Shown piece after piece: positions 8,262 through 17,243 of a stretch of 64,000 nucleotides of DNA (within the stretch, counting starts at the first letter, position 1; every line of letters begins with the position of its first letter). Source of the stretch: Bacteroides_E sp964583185 (GTDB lineage: Bacteria > Bacteroidota > Bacteroidia > Bacteroidales > Bacteroidaceae); assembly GCA_964583185.1 (NCBI GenBank), contig CAZOVL010000001.1, forward strand, positions 1 through 64,000, in the 5' to 3' direction. The notes beneath the pieces were generated by a model that had not been told where the DNA came from, did no database searches, and saw only the letters and a list, made by a program, of their open reading frames with translations. The position numbers were made by a program, and so were the translations under genes.

Positions 8262-9719
8262 ATGAGAAAATTAATTTTAAGTATTGTTCTAATCATAACT
8301 GTTTCACTTCCAACCTTTGCAGGAGGATTATTAACCAATACAAACCAGCATATTCTATTTTTAAGAAATATAGCTAGAGGTGCATCTACTGAAATTGACG
8401 CAGCCTATTCTAACCCGGCAGGTTTAGCTTATTTAAGTCGCAATGGGTTTCATTTATCTCTCAACGGACAAAGTGCATTTCAAACACGTACCATACACTC
8501 CACATTCAAACCCTTTGTAGGTTTTGGTGGGGAAGAAACTAAAATTTTTAAAGGAGAGGCGTCAGCACCATTTGTTCCTAGTCTTTTTGCTGCATATAAA
8601 ACTGACAAGTGGGTATTTTCCGGACATTTCGCCATTGGAGGTGGAGGAGGAAAAGCCACATTTAATCAGGGATTAGCTTCTTTTGAATCACAAGTAGCCA
8701 TGATTCCTTCAATGCTTGGAGATTTTCACGGAACCGATCAATATAGTGTAAATAGCTATATGAGAGGATCACAAATGATTTATGGCTTACAACTAGGTGC
8801 TACTTACAAAGCAACAGAACATTTTTCTGCCTATGTAGGGGTACGTGTTAATTATGTAACCAATAACTATACTGGTTATTTAAGAGATATTAAGGCGAAC
8901 ATAAAAGGTGGCCCAATGGTTAACGTAAGTGACTTTTTAACCCAATTATCCAGTACACTATTAGCTCAATCAGAAGCTGCCGCTCAAGACGGAGACACAA
9001 AAAAAGCTGAAGAGTATCTAAAGCAATCTCAAACAGCCAGTACTAAAGCACAATTAGCCGGAGACAAAGAGCTAGATGTAGATCAGACCGGTTGGGGAGC
9101 TACTCCTATTTTTGGTGTTCATTTTAATTATGGTAAATGGAATGTAGGTGTAAAATATGAGATGAACACAAAATTGAACATAGAAAACAAAACCAAAATA
9201 AACACTACCGGAGTGGCTGATTATGATCAGGGAATTAATACTCCTCACGATATTCCTAGTTTACTTTCCATAGGAGCTTCTTATCAAGTTTTACCTACAT
9301 TAAAAGCATCGGTAGGATATCATCACTATTTTGACAAAAATGCAAAAATGGCAAATGGTAAACAGAAATTCATAAAGAATGGTACCAATGAATACTTAGG
9401 TGGTTTAGAGTGGGATGTAGTAGATTGGGCCCAACTAAGTGCCGGTATACAACGTACCCGTTATGGTGTGGGTGATAATTATCAAAGTGATATTAGTTTT
9501 GCTATTAGTTCTTTTTCTTATGGTCTAGGGGCAGGATTTAAAATTACGCCTAACTTAAAATTAAACATTGCATATTTTTGGACAGATTATAGTGATTATA
9601 ATAAGGTGTCAGACAGCTATAATGGTATAAAATTACCCGATGGTACAGGAGTACCCGGTTCCGACAGATTTACTCGTACCAACAAAGTTTTTGGTATAGG
9701 AGCTGACTATACTTTTTAA
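8262..9719 (+). CDS. outer-membrane transport protein, OmpP1/FadL/TodX family
   Basis: A 485-residue outer-membrane beta-barrel. The signal peptide MRKLILSIVLIITVSLPTFA sets the start at 8262 rather than at the in-frame ATG at 8232. The mature N-terminus has the FadL-family pattern ARGASTEIDAAYSNPAGLAYL, the NPA segment that plugs the barrel. The rest alternates as expected for strands and ends with GIGADYTF, a terminal aromatic residue as barrel proteins have. FadL proteins admit long-chain fatty acids or other hydrophobic compounds; the substrate here is unknown. A TATCTTTG box is at 8227-8234 and a strong terminator follows at 9761-9798. Confidence 0.9.
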   Translation: MRKLILSIVLIITVSLPTFAGGLLTNTNQHILFLRNIARGASTEIDAAYSNPAGLAYLSRNGFHLSLNGQSAFQTRTIHSTFKPFVGFGGEETKIFKGEASAPFVPSLFAAYKTDKWVFSGHFAIGGGGGKATFNQGLASFESQVAMIPSMLGDFHGTDQYSVNSYMRGSQMIYGLQLGATYKATEHFSAYVGVRVNYVTNNYTGYLRDIKANIKGGPMVNVSDFLTQLSSTLLAQSEAAAQDGDTKKAEEYLKQSQTASTKAQLAGDKELDVDQTGWGATPIFGVHFNYGKWNVGVKYEMNTKLNIENKTKINTTGVADYDQGINTPHDIPSLLSIGASYQVLPTLKASVGYHHYFDKNAKMANGKQKFIKNGTNEYLGGLEWDVVDWAQLSAGIQRTRYGVGDNYQSDISFAISSFSYGLGAGFKITPNLKLNIAYFWTDYSDYNKVSDSYNGIKLPDGTGVPGSDRFTRTNKVFGIGADYTF

Positions 9720-9760
9720 GACACAAACACTCTTTATAGGATTCAATAATATATCCTGAC

Positions 9761-9798
9761 AAAAAAGTCTCAAACAGATTTTAGTTTGAGACTTTTTT
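9761..9798 (+). terminator. Rho-independent terminator of the FadL-like gene
   Basis: A 15-bp perfect stem (AAAAAAGTCTCAAAC / GTTTGAGACTTTTTT, 9761-9775 and 9784-9798) with an 8-nt loop and a T run, 41 bp after the stop codon. Confidence 0.9.
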
Positions 9799-9835
9799 AT
9801 TAAATTATTTTTTTGAGTAAAAACAAGAGTAAAAA

Positions 9836-9915
9836 AGGTCTAGGACCGAAGGCCTGTCGGTCTAGGAGAGAACAGTCGTCGGTCTAGGACCGAGGCCCCT
9901 TCAGTCCTAGACCGA
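9836..9915 (+). repeat. 22-bp-period palindromic repeat element, copy A
   Basis: Four 14-bp units at 9836, 9858, 9880 and 9902, exactly 22 bp apart. The first base of unit 1 does not match; unit 2 reads CGGTCTAGGAGAGA, unit 3 is the consensus CGGTCTAGGACCGA, and unit 4 is inverted (CAGTCCTAGACCGA). The 8-bp spacers are AGGCCTGT, ACAGTCGT and GGCCCCTT. Units 3 and 4 can pair in a 12-bp stem (9879-9890 with 9904-9915). It lies just after the FadL-like terminator. No T run follows, so it is not a classical terminator. Confidence 0.93.
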
Positions 9916-10387
9916 CAAAAAGTAGGGTAAAACACCCTATTTATTAAAGAAACCCTATTAAACAGGCACAGTTGAAGTAGAGAAAACCTGTGAAGATTAC
10001 CGAACGCTTCTAGTTTCTCTTTTTGTTACAAACAGAGTGATAATACAAAATTTCTGATGATAGATTTTGATTTCTTCTTTTTGTAAAGAAAAAAAATGGA
10101 TAACAAAAGAAACTTTCTACTTTTAGCTAAAGCATAAAGAAAAGAATGCAACTGACCGCTAAAAAGTACAAGTTATTTGATCTACAGTGAGTTTCCGTAT
10201 TTTAGCCTAATTGTGTTCTATCTTAGTTTTGCCAAACGAACGTGTTTTTTCCATCCGATTTTTCTCTGGAAAAAATAGACAAAAACACTACATATCCCCT
10301 ACCCAAGGAATATATAACTAGATCTTCATAGTTAGCTAGTAAATTTTATTATTTTTGTAAGAACTCAAAATTAAATTTACGTTGAAC
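9916..10387. other. intergenic region, no gene seen
   Basis: AT-rich sequence between repeat copy A and the lytic transglycosylase. It holds a small TAGGGT/ACCCTA hairpin at 9923-9939, an AGAGAAA...TTTCTCTTTTT pairing at about 9979-10024 that could be a weak terminator, and a TATTTTTG promoter-like box at 10350-10357, 30 bp before the next start. I see no open reading frame with family features. Confidence 0.6.
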
Positions 10388-11350
10388 ATGAATAAAACAA
10401 AATCCATATATACCCTATCTATCATAGCAATTATATTAGCATTAGTTCCCTATTTAATGGGAAGTAGTACATTAGCAGAACACAATGATTCGCGCAAAAA
10501 AGAGTATTCCATCCCCGATGTACCCAAAGAAATTACTTTTGCCGGAGAACGCATAGCTTTTGACAGATACGATAAACGTGAAAAAATGGATAGAGAGCTG
10601 ATTTCTTTTTGTTTTATGCACACCAATAGTCACCTAATAATAAAAAGAGCCAACCGTTATTTTCCCATAATAGAACCTATATTAAAGGAAAACAACATCC
10701 CTGATGACTTAAAATATTTAATGGTTATTGAAAGTTCAATGAACCCTTTTGCTCGTTCAGTGGCTGGTGCAGCAGGCTTTTGGCAGTTTATGCCGGCAAC
10801 AGGCAGAGAATATGGTTTGGAAGTGAATAAAAACATTGATGAACGTTATCACATTGAAAAATCAACTGTGGCTGCGTGTAAATACCTTAAAGATGCTTAT
10901 GCCAAGTTTGGAGACTGGATTTCAGCCACAGCTTCGTATAATGCAGGGCAAGGACGTATCTCCACAGAACTACAAAAACAAGGAGTAGATGATGCCTCTG
11001 AACTATGGTTAGTAGAAGAAACCGCTCGATACATCTACCGCCTATTAGCAGCAAAACTCTTTTTCCAAAACCCACAACAATTTGGGTTTTACTTAAAAAA
11101 AGAACAACTATATCCCCCATTAGAATATAGCGAATATATAACCACAACAGGCATAACCAACCTCTCCACTTTTGCTAAACAACAAGGCATCACCCTTGCT
11201 CTGTTGAAAGATTTTAATCCCTGGTTAAGGGAAACCAGTTTAGAAAACCGAAGTGGAAGAACATATAAATTAAAAATTCCAACTCAAAAAGGACTATCAT
11301 ATAACCCAAAGGATATTGTCCCCTACAATAAGAACTGGGTTATACATTAA
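10388..11350 (+). CDS. membrane-bound lytic murein transglycosylase, MltD-like
   Basis: A 320-residue cell-envelope enzyme that cleaves peptidoglycan glycan strands to 1,6-anhydro ends. A hydrophobic N-terminal anchor or signal (about 8-26) is followed by an SLT domain at about 100-230. The catalytic Glu is in VIESSMNPFARSVAGAAGFW, then QFMPATGREYGL, ASYNAGQGRI and ETARYIYRLLAAK. The C-terminal 70 residues (TTTGITNLSTFAKQQGIT...LKDFNPWL) resemble the LysM-like tail of MltD. I start at the ATG at 10388, since a TTG two codons earlier has no support. mgtC follows by 10 bp. Confidence 0.88.
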   Translation: MNKTKSIYTLSIIAIILALVPYLMGSSTLAEHNDSRKKEYSIPDVPKEITFAGERIAFDRYDKREKMDRELISFCFMHTNSHLIIKRANRYFPIIEPILKENNIPDDLKYLMVIESSMNPFARSVAGAAGFWQFMPATGREYGLEVNKNIDERYHIEKSTVAACKYLKDAYAKFGDWISATASYNAGQGRISTELQKQGVDDASELWLVEETARYIYRLLAAKLFFQNPQQFGFYLKKEQLYPPLEYSEYITTTGITNLSTFAKQQGITLALLKDFNPWLRETSLENRSGRTYKLKIPTQKGLSYNPKDIVPYNKNWVIH

Positions 11351-11360
11351 AAAATTAAGT

Positions 11361-12020
11361 ATGCTTATGGAATGGGAACATATACTTAGACTGATAATGG
11401 CCGGAATCTTTGGTGGGGTTATTGGACTTAACAGAGAATACCGAGCAAAAGAAGCAGGATACAGAACACACTTCTTAGTGTCGTTGGGAAGTGCCTTATT
11501 GATGATTGTTTCACAATATGCTTTCTTTGATTTAGCTAAAGAAGATGGCTACTCTGTTGACCCTGGACGTATAGCTGCCCAAGTGGTAAGTGGAATTGGT
11601 TTCCTAGGAGCAGGAACTATTATTTTACACAAGCATTTTGTGCGTGGACTAACCACTGCAGCCGGTGTGTGGGCCACTGCCGGTATTGGTTTAGCAGCTG
11701 GTGCAGGAATGTATATGATTAGTATTGCTGCTACCATTTTAACACTTATTGGCCTGGAAGCTTTGGGGTTAGTTCTAAAGCAAGTGGGAAGAAGGAATTC
11801 GGCTTTGGTTTTTTCCACTTCTAATCCTGAAGAAATAAAACAAACCATTGATTTACTGGTAGCAAATAAGTATCTAATAGTCTCTTATGAAATGCTTGAG
11901 ACTAGTACGGAACTACTTACCGTAACTGTATTATTAAAATCGCCCAAAGATTTTGGAGAGGGAGAATTGCTGAGTTTATTACATAAAAACTCAAATATAA
12001 ACATCATCAAGGTAGAATAA
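11361..12020 (+). CDS. MgtC/SapB family membrane protein
   Basis: A 219-residue inner-membrane protein. Four or five hydrophobic segments occupy the first 140 residues. The family signature is clear: GGVIGLNREYRAKEAGYRTHFLVSLGSALLM, then RIAAQVVSGIGFLGAGTII and GLTTAAGVWATAGIGLAAGAG. The C-terminal 80 residues form a soluble ACT-like domain. The family is linked to magnesium limitation and regulation of membrane ATPases, but the biochemical activity is unsettled. The start is the ATG at 11361; another ATG at 11367 is possible. A bidirectional terminator lies 15 bp after the stop. Confidence 0.9.
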   Translation: MLMEWEHILRLIMAGIFGGVIGLNREYRAKEAGYRTHFLVSLGSALLMIVSQYAFFDLAKEDGYSVDPGRIAAQVVSGIGFLGAGTIILHKHFVRGLTTAAGVWATAGIGLAAGAGMYMISIAATILTLIGLEALGLVLKQVGRRNSALVFSTSNPEEIKQTIDLLVANKYLIVSYEMLETSTELLTVTVLLKSPKDFGEGELLSLLHKNSNINIIKVE

Positions 12021-12034
12021 GAAAACACAGATAA

Positions 12035-12072
12035 ATAAAAAGCAGAAACAACTAGTTATTTCTGCTTTTTAT
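12035..12072. terminator. bidirectional terminator between mgtC and the Hc1 gene
   Basis: A 14-bp perfect stem (12035-12048 with 12059-12072, core AAAAAGCAGAAA / TTTCTGCTTTTT) with T runs on both strands. It serves the plus-strand mgtC gene and the convergent minus-strand Hc1 gene, which ends at 12097. Confidence 0.88.
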
Positions 12073-12096
12073 ACCTTTTCCTAAAAGTAAATAGGC

Positions 12097-12273
12097 TTAG
12101 GCTTTAGTTGAGTCTAAAGATACTTTACGGAATTCTTTTAAAGCTTTTTCAATTTCAACTGATGCTTTACGAGCACGAGTTCCAGCAGCTTTATTTCCAT
12201 TTTCAATTTGAGCGTTAGCATCTTTATTAAAATCTGCCATCAACTGATTTACTTTTTCTACAAGTTCTTTCAT
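12097..12273 (-). CDS. histone H1-like (Hc1-type) small basic protein
   Basis: A 58-residue lysine-rich protein beginning MKELVEKVNQLMADFNKD and ending VSLDSTKA, with central ENGNKAAGTRARKASVEIEK. This matches the short conserved Bacteroidota protein usually annotated as histone H1 or Hc1. It is largely helical by composition and probably binds nucleic acid or acts as a nucleoid-associated protein, although direct evidence for the short Bacteroidota form is thin. ATG and stop are clear, and the gene has its own space between two terminated neighbours, facing mgtC. Confidence 0.85.
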   Translation of the reverse strand: MKELVEKVNQLMADFNKDANAQIENGNKAAGTRARKASVEIEKALKEFRKVSLDSTKA

Positions 12274-12425
12274 AATATAAAAGTTATTAATTAGTTGTTA
12301 GTAACTACGAGCAAATGTACACTCTTTAATCAAAACACCGAATTAAACAGCATAGAATTTTCCAAAAACAGCTTAAATATGCATAAAAAGGGCGGTTAAG
12401 GAGGTTTTTTTCCTATTTTTGGGCT

Positions 12426-13076
12426 ATGAAAGAGAGAAAAAAGCACGCTGGAAAGCACTTACAACGCTTAATATTGGAGGGTGAACACACCAAACAAGAC
12501 TTTAAGTTTGAGATTTCTGATGCTCGTAAAATAGCTAAGACTCTTTCTGCTTTTGCTAATACACAAGGTGGCCGACTACTTATTGGGGTAAAAGACAATG
12601 GAAACATCTCCGGAGTTCAGCTCGATGAAGAAGAGTATATGATTGAAGCAGCAGCCGATTTATACTGCTACCCCAAATTGAATTATTTCATTGAAGATGT
12701 TGAGATAAATGGAAAGAATATTTTAATTGTAGAGGTAAAAGAGAGCAAAACAAAACCCATTTATGCTCTGGATGAAAATAATAAACGATTTGCTTACATT
12801 CGGATAAATGATGAAACAATACTAGCCACTACTCTTCATTTGCAGTTGTGGAGATTAGGAAGAAAAGAGAAAGGTGAGTTCATTACATATACTGAACAAG
12901 AGCATAAACTTCTTCTATACTTAAAAGAAAAAGAAATACTTACATTGAATCAATTCTACAGACGTACGAAGCTTACCAAAAGAAAAGCTGAATTTTTATT
13001 GGCTAAATTCATTCAGTTTGGAGTGATTGAATTATTTTACAAGGAAAAAAAATTCAGAATAAAACTTAAAGAGTAA
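12426..13076 (+). CDS. AlbA_2 (Schlafen-type) putative DNA-binding domain protein
   Basis: A 216-residue protein. Residues about 12-140 form an AlbA_2 domain: GEHTKQDFKFEISDARKIAKTL, then AFANTQGGRLLIGVKDNGNISGV and an FAYIRINDETILATTLHL end. The C-terminal 75 residues (LLLYLKEKEILTLNQFYRRTKLTKRKAEFLLAKFI) look like a winged helix. AlbA_2 proteins are found in transcriptional regulators and in some defence proteins, but no partner gene is adjacent here, so I assign no pathway. A TATTTTTG box ends only 4 bp before the ATG, too close for a normal leader, so either translation is nearly leaderless or the box is chance. Confidence 0.8.
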   Translation: MKERKKHAGKHLQRLILEGEHTKQDFKFEISDARKIAKTLSAFANTQGGRLLIGVKDNGNISGVQLDEEEYMIEAAADLYCYPKLNYFIEDVEINGKNILIVEVKESKTKPIYALDENNKRFAYIRINDETILATTLHLQLWRLGRKEKGEFITYTEQEHKLLLYLKEKEILTLNQFYRRTKLTKRKAEFLLAKFIQFGVIELFYKEKKFRIKLKE

Positions 13077-13162
13077 GTTTACTTGTGAGAGCCAATAGAA
13101 ATAGGTAAACATTTTAGTATCTTTGCCATAATTAATTATTTCACAGAAAAATAAAGAATAGT

Positions 13163-13774
13163 ATGGGCTTTTTTTCAAGAAAAAAAACAAACTCAGTAGA
13201 CAACGTAGAAGATTTTATGATGTTAATACGTGTTTACTTTCAATCTGTTATTGCATTAAATAACGGTATAACAAATCTTAGAGCATTACCCGACTTAGCT
13301 AACTACAAGCGTTTATTCAAAGTACCCACAGAAAAAGGAAAACTTGGATTGGGTGAAAAATCGGCTGCTAAAAAAATGCTCAAAGAGGATTATGATCTTT
13401 CAGATGACTTCTTTAAAGAAATTGATGCATCCATTCGTAAAAACTGTCGCTCTCAGAATGATGTCCAATCGTATTTATTTATGTTCCAAGGCTTTACTAA
13501 CGACTTAATGATGTTGATTAGTAACCTAATGCAATGGAAAATGAGAATACCCAGCCGCTTTAGAAAAACTTTATATAATGCAACCAAGGAAACAGTTCAC
13601 GACATTGCTACCAAGCCTGTGTTCAAAAAAGATGATGTGCATAAAACAGCAATGGCTGTTCAACAATACAAAGAAAGATTGAACTATTCTGAAAATTGGA
13701 TGACCGAATTTGTTTTTAATACCATTCTATTAGCCAAGAAAGAAGCAAAGAATAAAAAGAAAGAGAAAAAATAA
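13163..13774 (+). CDS. conserved hypothetical protein, helical and basic
   Basis: A 203-residue soluble protein I cannot assign to a family. It begins MGFFSRKKTNSVDNVEDFMM and ends in a lysine-rich helix (LLAKKEAKNKKKEKK). The body is predicted mostly helical, with ASIRKNCRSQNDVQSYLFMFQGF and LISNLMQWKMRIPSRFRKTL. There is no signal peptide or membrane span. A TATCTTTG promoter box is at 13118-13125 and a good terminator at 13806-13846, so it is a single-gene unit. Confidence 0.75.
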   Translation: MGFFSRKKTNSVDNVEDFMMLIRVYFQSVIALNNGITNLRALPDLANYKRLFKVPTEKGKLGLGEKSAAKKMLKEDYDLSDDFFKEIDASIRKNCRSQNDVQSYLFMFQGFTNDLMMLISNLMQWKMRIPSRFRKTLYNATKETVHDIATKPVFKKDDVHKTAMAVQQYKERLNYSENWMTEFVFNTILLAKKEAKNKKKEKK

Positions 13775-13805
13775 ACTGATTACTCTTTCGAATGCTAAAA
13801 AACAC

Positions 13806-13846
13806 ATAAAAAAGAGGACATTTTAGAGCAATGTTCTCTTTTTTAT
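13806..13846 (+). terminator. terminator of the hypothetical gene ending at 13774
   Basis: A 17-bp stem with one G-U pair (13806-13822 with 13830-13846), a short loop, and a T run at the 3' arm. Confidence 0.85.
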
Positions 13847-13981
13847 TTTCAAGAATTTCTCGATTTAGGAACTTTAACTTATTGGTTCATCGACTGATAA
13901 CTCTGAAAAGTGATATATTTTTTGTATATTTATCAACTCAACAAATTAATTTTTACATTTAAACTAATAAATATAGAGCCT

Positions 13982-16090
13982 ATGATTCAAAAGAAATTGC
14001 TATCACTCACTTTAACTGAAATACATAATTTATTCCAAGAAAACTTCCAAACCATTGTCTCCGATGCACAACAAAGTACCTCTGTAGATCAATTTAAACA
14101 AAAGTTTACCCTTTGGGTGAAAAAAAACTATTCAGCAGAGAGTGACAGACAGAAACAACTACTACTTTTAATAGATTATGATGGAGAAGCAATTCACGAA
14201 TTATCAAATGACGAAATAAGAACTATAAGAACTCTTTCTATCTTTTGGAATTTCTTAAAGAATCCTTTTTCAGTGAAAGAGTCACATCTTGATTTTTTTA
14301 TTGATTTTTACCAACTCCTATCAAACACCCAAAATTCAATACCTCCTTATACCAAGCAAAATTTGCAAAAACACATGGAGCGTTGGCCCAATGGATTAGA
14401 TACAGAAGTACGAGTTATACGAGAACAAAATAAAAAGCGAATCATTCATCACCTCATTGAAAAAATTGAACTCAGAGGATCGGGATCTTCACGCTTTAAG
14501 TTCCAAGAAGGAGCTACTTACCAAGAAAAAGTAGAGCAAATAAATAGTTGGTGGGAAGATTATCGTTTTCATTTAGCTTTGGCAATTCGTAAACCTGAAG
14601 AGTTAAACCGCTGGTTAAATTACTCATTATCTGATGAAACACTTTTTGTATTAAAAGCGGCTAAGGAAAAAGAGATGCCTTTTTTCATTACTCCCTATTA
14701 CCTGTCTCTACTCAATACAGAACAACAAGGGTATACCGATGAAGCCATCAGAAGCTATATTCTATATTCACCACAATTAGTAGAAAGCTACGGCAGCATC
14801 AGAGCTTGGGAAAAAGAAGACCTTGTTGAGCCTGGAGAACCCAATGCAGCAGGTTGGATTTTACCCAGCAGAGGCAATATTCACCGACGTTATCCGGAAG
14901 TAGCCATACTCATACCCGATACAATGGGCAGGGCTTGTGGAGGGCTATGTGCATCTTGTCAACGGATGTATGACTTTCAAAGTAAACGGTTAAACTTTCA
15001 ACTGGATAAACTACGTCCAAAAGAAAGCTGGAACAGCAAGTTAGACCGATTAATGAAGTATTTTGAGGAAGATTCACAGTTAAGAGATATTTTAATTACC
15101 GGAGGTGATGCTTTAATGAGTAGAAACAAATCCTTAAAAGAAATTTTAGATGCAGTTTACGAAACAGCTAAAAGGAAACGAGATGCAAATGAAAACAGGA
15201 AAGATGGAGAAAAGTTTGCTCTAATTCAACGGGTTAGACTTGGCTCTCGCCTACTGGCTTACTTACCGTTTCGCATCAACGACGACTTAATTGCATTGCT
15301 GAAAGAGTTCAAGGAAAAAGCTTCGGCTATTGGTATTAAGCAATTCATTATACAAACTCACTTTCAAAGCCCATTAGAGGTTACTCCGGAAGCAAAAAGG
15401 GGAATAGAGCAAATTCTATCAGCCGGATGGTTAATTACAAATCAATTGGTGTTTAATGTTGCAGCCTCCAGAAGAGGACATACCGCTCAACTCAGAAAAA
15501 CATTGAACGAAATGGGCGTTATTACTTATTACACTTTCACAGTCAAAGGCTTTGAAGAGAATTATGCTGTATTTGCTCCTAACAGTCGCTCTGTACAAGA
15601 AAGTGTTGAAGAGAAAAGATTGGGTCACCTAACTAAAGAACAAGGGGAAGAGCTTTATCATTTAATACAAGATGCAAGCAATGTTAAAGAAGTAATATCC
15701 TCTTTTCTAACTAAATACGATCTTCCTTTTTTAGCCACTGATCGCAATGTATTAAACCTTCCGGCAGTAGGAAAAAGTATGACATTCAAATTAGTGGGAA
15801 TTAGCTCCAAAGGAAAACGTGTACTTCGTTTCGATCACGATGAAACCCGTAAACATAGTCCTATTATAGATGAATTGGGGCAAGTTTACATTATTGAAAA
15901 CAAATCCATAGCTTCCTATTTACGGGAGTTGGATAGAATGGGAGAAAATGTGGAAGACTATGCCAATATTTGGAATTATGTAGAGGGAAAAACTGAACCA
16001 CAGTTTGAAATCTATAAGTACCCCTCATTCAATTTCAATACAACCGATGAGTTAAGTAATTTAGGGGTTACAAATTACATAGAACACTAA
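13982..16090 (+). CDS. KamA-family radical SAM protein (lysine 2,3-aminomutase-like, long form)
   Basis: A 702-residue radical SAM enzyme. The iron-sulfur/SAM motif CX3CX2C is at C319, C323 and C326 (ACGGLCASCQRMYDF), followed by the SAM-binding glycine-rich stretch ILITGGDALMS. The sequence NLPAVGKSM contains K598 at the place of the PLP-binding lysine in KamA. Lysine 2,3-aminomutases are usually about 400-470 residues; here some 300 extra residues precede the radical SAM domain. This long form occurs in Bacteroidota under the KamA name, and its substrate is unproven. The start at 13982 is taken from MIQKKLLSLTL; the extension to 13910 is hydrophobic and unlikely. No lysine-fermentation genes are adjacent, so fermentation is not supported by context. 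Confidence 0.83.
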   Translation: MIQKKLLSLTLTEIHNLFQENFQTIVSDAQQSTSVDQFKQKFTLWVKKNYSAESDRQKQLLLLIDYDGEAIHELSNDEIRTIRTLSIFWNFLKNPFSVKESHLDFFIDFYQLLSNTQNSIPPYTKQNLQKHMERWPNGLDTEVRVIREQNKKRIIHHLIEKIELRGSGSSRFKFQEGATYQEKVEQINSWWEDYRFHLALAIRKPEELNRWLNYSLSDETLFVLKAAKEKEMPFFITPYYLSLLNTEQQGYTDEAIRSYILYSPQLVESYGSIRAWEKEDLVEPGEPNAAGWILPSRGNIHRRYPEVAILIPDTMGRACGGLCASCQRMYDFQSKRLNFQLDKLRPKESWNSKLDRLMKYFEEDSQLRDILITGGDALMSRNKSLKEILDAVYETAKRKRDANENRKDGEKFALIQRVRLGSRLLAYLPFRINDDLIALLKEFKEKASAIGIKQFIIQTHFQSPLEVTPEAKRGIEQILSAGWLITNQLVFNVAASRRGHTAQLRKTLNEMGVITYYTFTVKGFEENYAVFAPNSRSVQESVEEKRLGHLTKEQGEELYHLIQDASNVKEVISSFLTKYDLPFLATDRNVLNLPAVGKSMTFKLVGISSKGKRVLRFDHDETRKHSPIIDELGQVYIIENKSIASYLRELDRMGENVEDYANIWNYVEGKTEPQFEIYKYPSFNFNTTDELSNLGVTNYIEH

Positions 16091-16118
16091 ACTTTTACCC
16101 CTTAATAAAGGTTATTAT

Positions 16119-16154
16119 AAAAGTATGTAGATAAAACCATTTCTACATACTTTT
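16119..16154 (+). terminator. terminator of the KamA-family gene
   Basis: A 13-bp perfect stem (AAAAGTATGTAGA / TCTACATACTTTT, 16119-16131 and 16142-16154) with a T run. Confidence 0.85.
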
Positions 16155-16182
16155 TAATTGAAATAAAGAGTAACCTAAACTT

Positions 16183-16767
16183 ATGGAACAAATAGAGATT
16201 GAACAGCACCCACTGCCCCCTTTTCTACCACAAGAAGCTAAAATTCTTATGTTAGGAAGTTTTCCACCACCTAAAAACAGATGGTCAATGGATTTCTTTT
16301 ATCCTAACTTAAACAATGATATGTGGCGTATCTTAGGACTGATTTTTTATAAAGACAAACAGTATTTCTCATCGAAAGATTTACGATCTTTTCAAAAAGA
16401 AAAGATTGAGAGGTTTCTTATAGAAAAACATATTGCTCTCTATGATACAGCTACTGCAGTTAGAAGATTAAAGAATAATGCCTCAGACCAATACTTGGAA
16501 GTAGTAGAGCCAACAAACATAAAATCTCTTCTTAATAAAATCCCCTATTGCACAACTTTAGTAACTACAGGAAAAAAAGCCACTGAAATTCTGCAGGATC
16601 AATTTAGTGTAACAGAGCCTAAAATTGGGGAATCATCTGAATTTAAGTACGACGAAAGAAAGCTTAAACTATATAGAATGCCTTCTTCTTCCAGAGCATA
16701 TCCTTTGGCAATAGAAAAGAAAGCGGCTGTCTATTATAAAATGTTTCAAGAGATAGAGTTGATATAG
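16183..16767 (+). CDS. uracil-DNA glycosylase family protein
   Basis: A 194-residue protein of the UDG fold. The segment KILMLGSFPPPKNRWSMDFFYPN sits where UDG-fold enzymes have the water-activating GxxPG motif, and the C-terminal YRMPSSSRAYPL sits where they have the HPS-like motif. The form is the Bacteroidota-type, distinct from classical Ung and from Mug. It probably acts in repair of deaminated or mismatched bases; activity is inferred from fold resemblance. The next gene starts 30 bp downstream. Confidence 0.8.
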   Translation: MEQIEIEQHPLPPFLPQEAKILMLGSFPPPKNRWSMDFFYPNLNNDMWRILGLIFYKDKQYFSSKDLRSFQKEKIERFLIEKHIALYDTATAVRRLKNNASDQYLEVVEPTNIKSLLNKIPYCTTLVTTGKKATEILQDQFSVTEPKIGESSEFKYDERKLKLYRMPSSSRAYPLAIEKKAAVYYKMFQEIELI

Positions 16768-16797
16768 TAACAAAAACAAATGATATAAAACAAAATT

Positions 16798-17160
16798 ATG
16801 AAACCTACAATGTATTGTTATGCACGTTGTGGAACGTGTCAAAAAGCAAAAAAATGGCTTAAAGAGCAGAATATAGAAGTAACGGAAATCGCTATTGATA
16901 AAACTCCACCTGCTAAAGATGATTTAGCCCAATGGATAAAGCAAAGTGGATTACCTCTTAAACGATTTTTCAATACTAGTGGAAACATCTATAAAGAGTT
17001 AAATTTAAAGGACAAGCTAAAAGAGATGAATGAGGAGGAACAAATTGAGTTATTATCACAAAATGGTATGCTTATAAAACGCCCGTTACTCATTACGGAA
17101 TCGACTGTTTTAGTGGGATTTAAAGAGAATGAATGGATAGATGAATTCATATCCAAATAG
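16798..17160 (+). CDS. ArsC/Spx/MgsR family thioredoxin-fold protein
   Basis: A 120-residue protein with the CxxC motif CGTCQKAKKWL at residues 11-14 and the family pattern IKQSGLPLKRFFNTSGNIYKEL and LIKRPLLITESTVLVGF. The family includes arsenate reductase ArsC and the RNA-polymerase-binding regulators Spx and MgsR. The CxxC start, lack of any arsenic genes nearby and the RPLLI segment place it with the YffB/Spx-like uncharacterised group. The function is open between thiol-redox enzyme and regulator. Confidence 0.83.
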   Translation: MKPTMYCYARCGTCQKAKKWLKEQNIEVTEIAIDKTPPAKDDLAQWIKQSGLPLKRFFNTSGNIYKELNLKDKLKEMNEEEQIELLSQNGMLIKRPLLITESTVLVGFKENEWIDEFISK

Positions 17161-17243
17161 GCTGACAATTTAACGTAACAAATATTAGGCATAAAACTCT
17201 TTGTTTAAAAATAAAAGCCTATCTTTGTGTCAGAATCAAAGCT

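Noticed and set aside
9836..9915. CRISPR array reading of the repeat elements
   Set aside because: The units are 14 bp with 8-bp spacers, the last unit is inverted, spacers recur between copies, and no cas gene is present.
12426..13076. AlbA-type gene as part of a defence island
   Set aside because: Neighbours are ordinary housekeeping genes with no nuclease, toxin or other defence partner.
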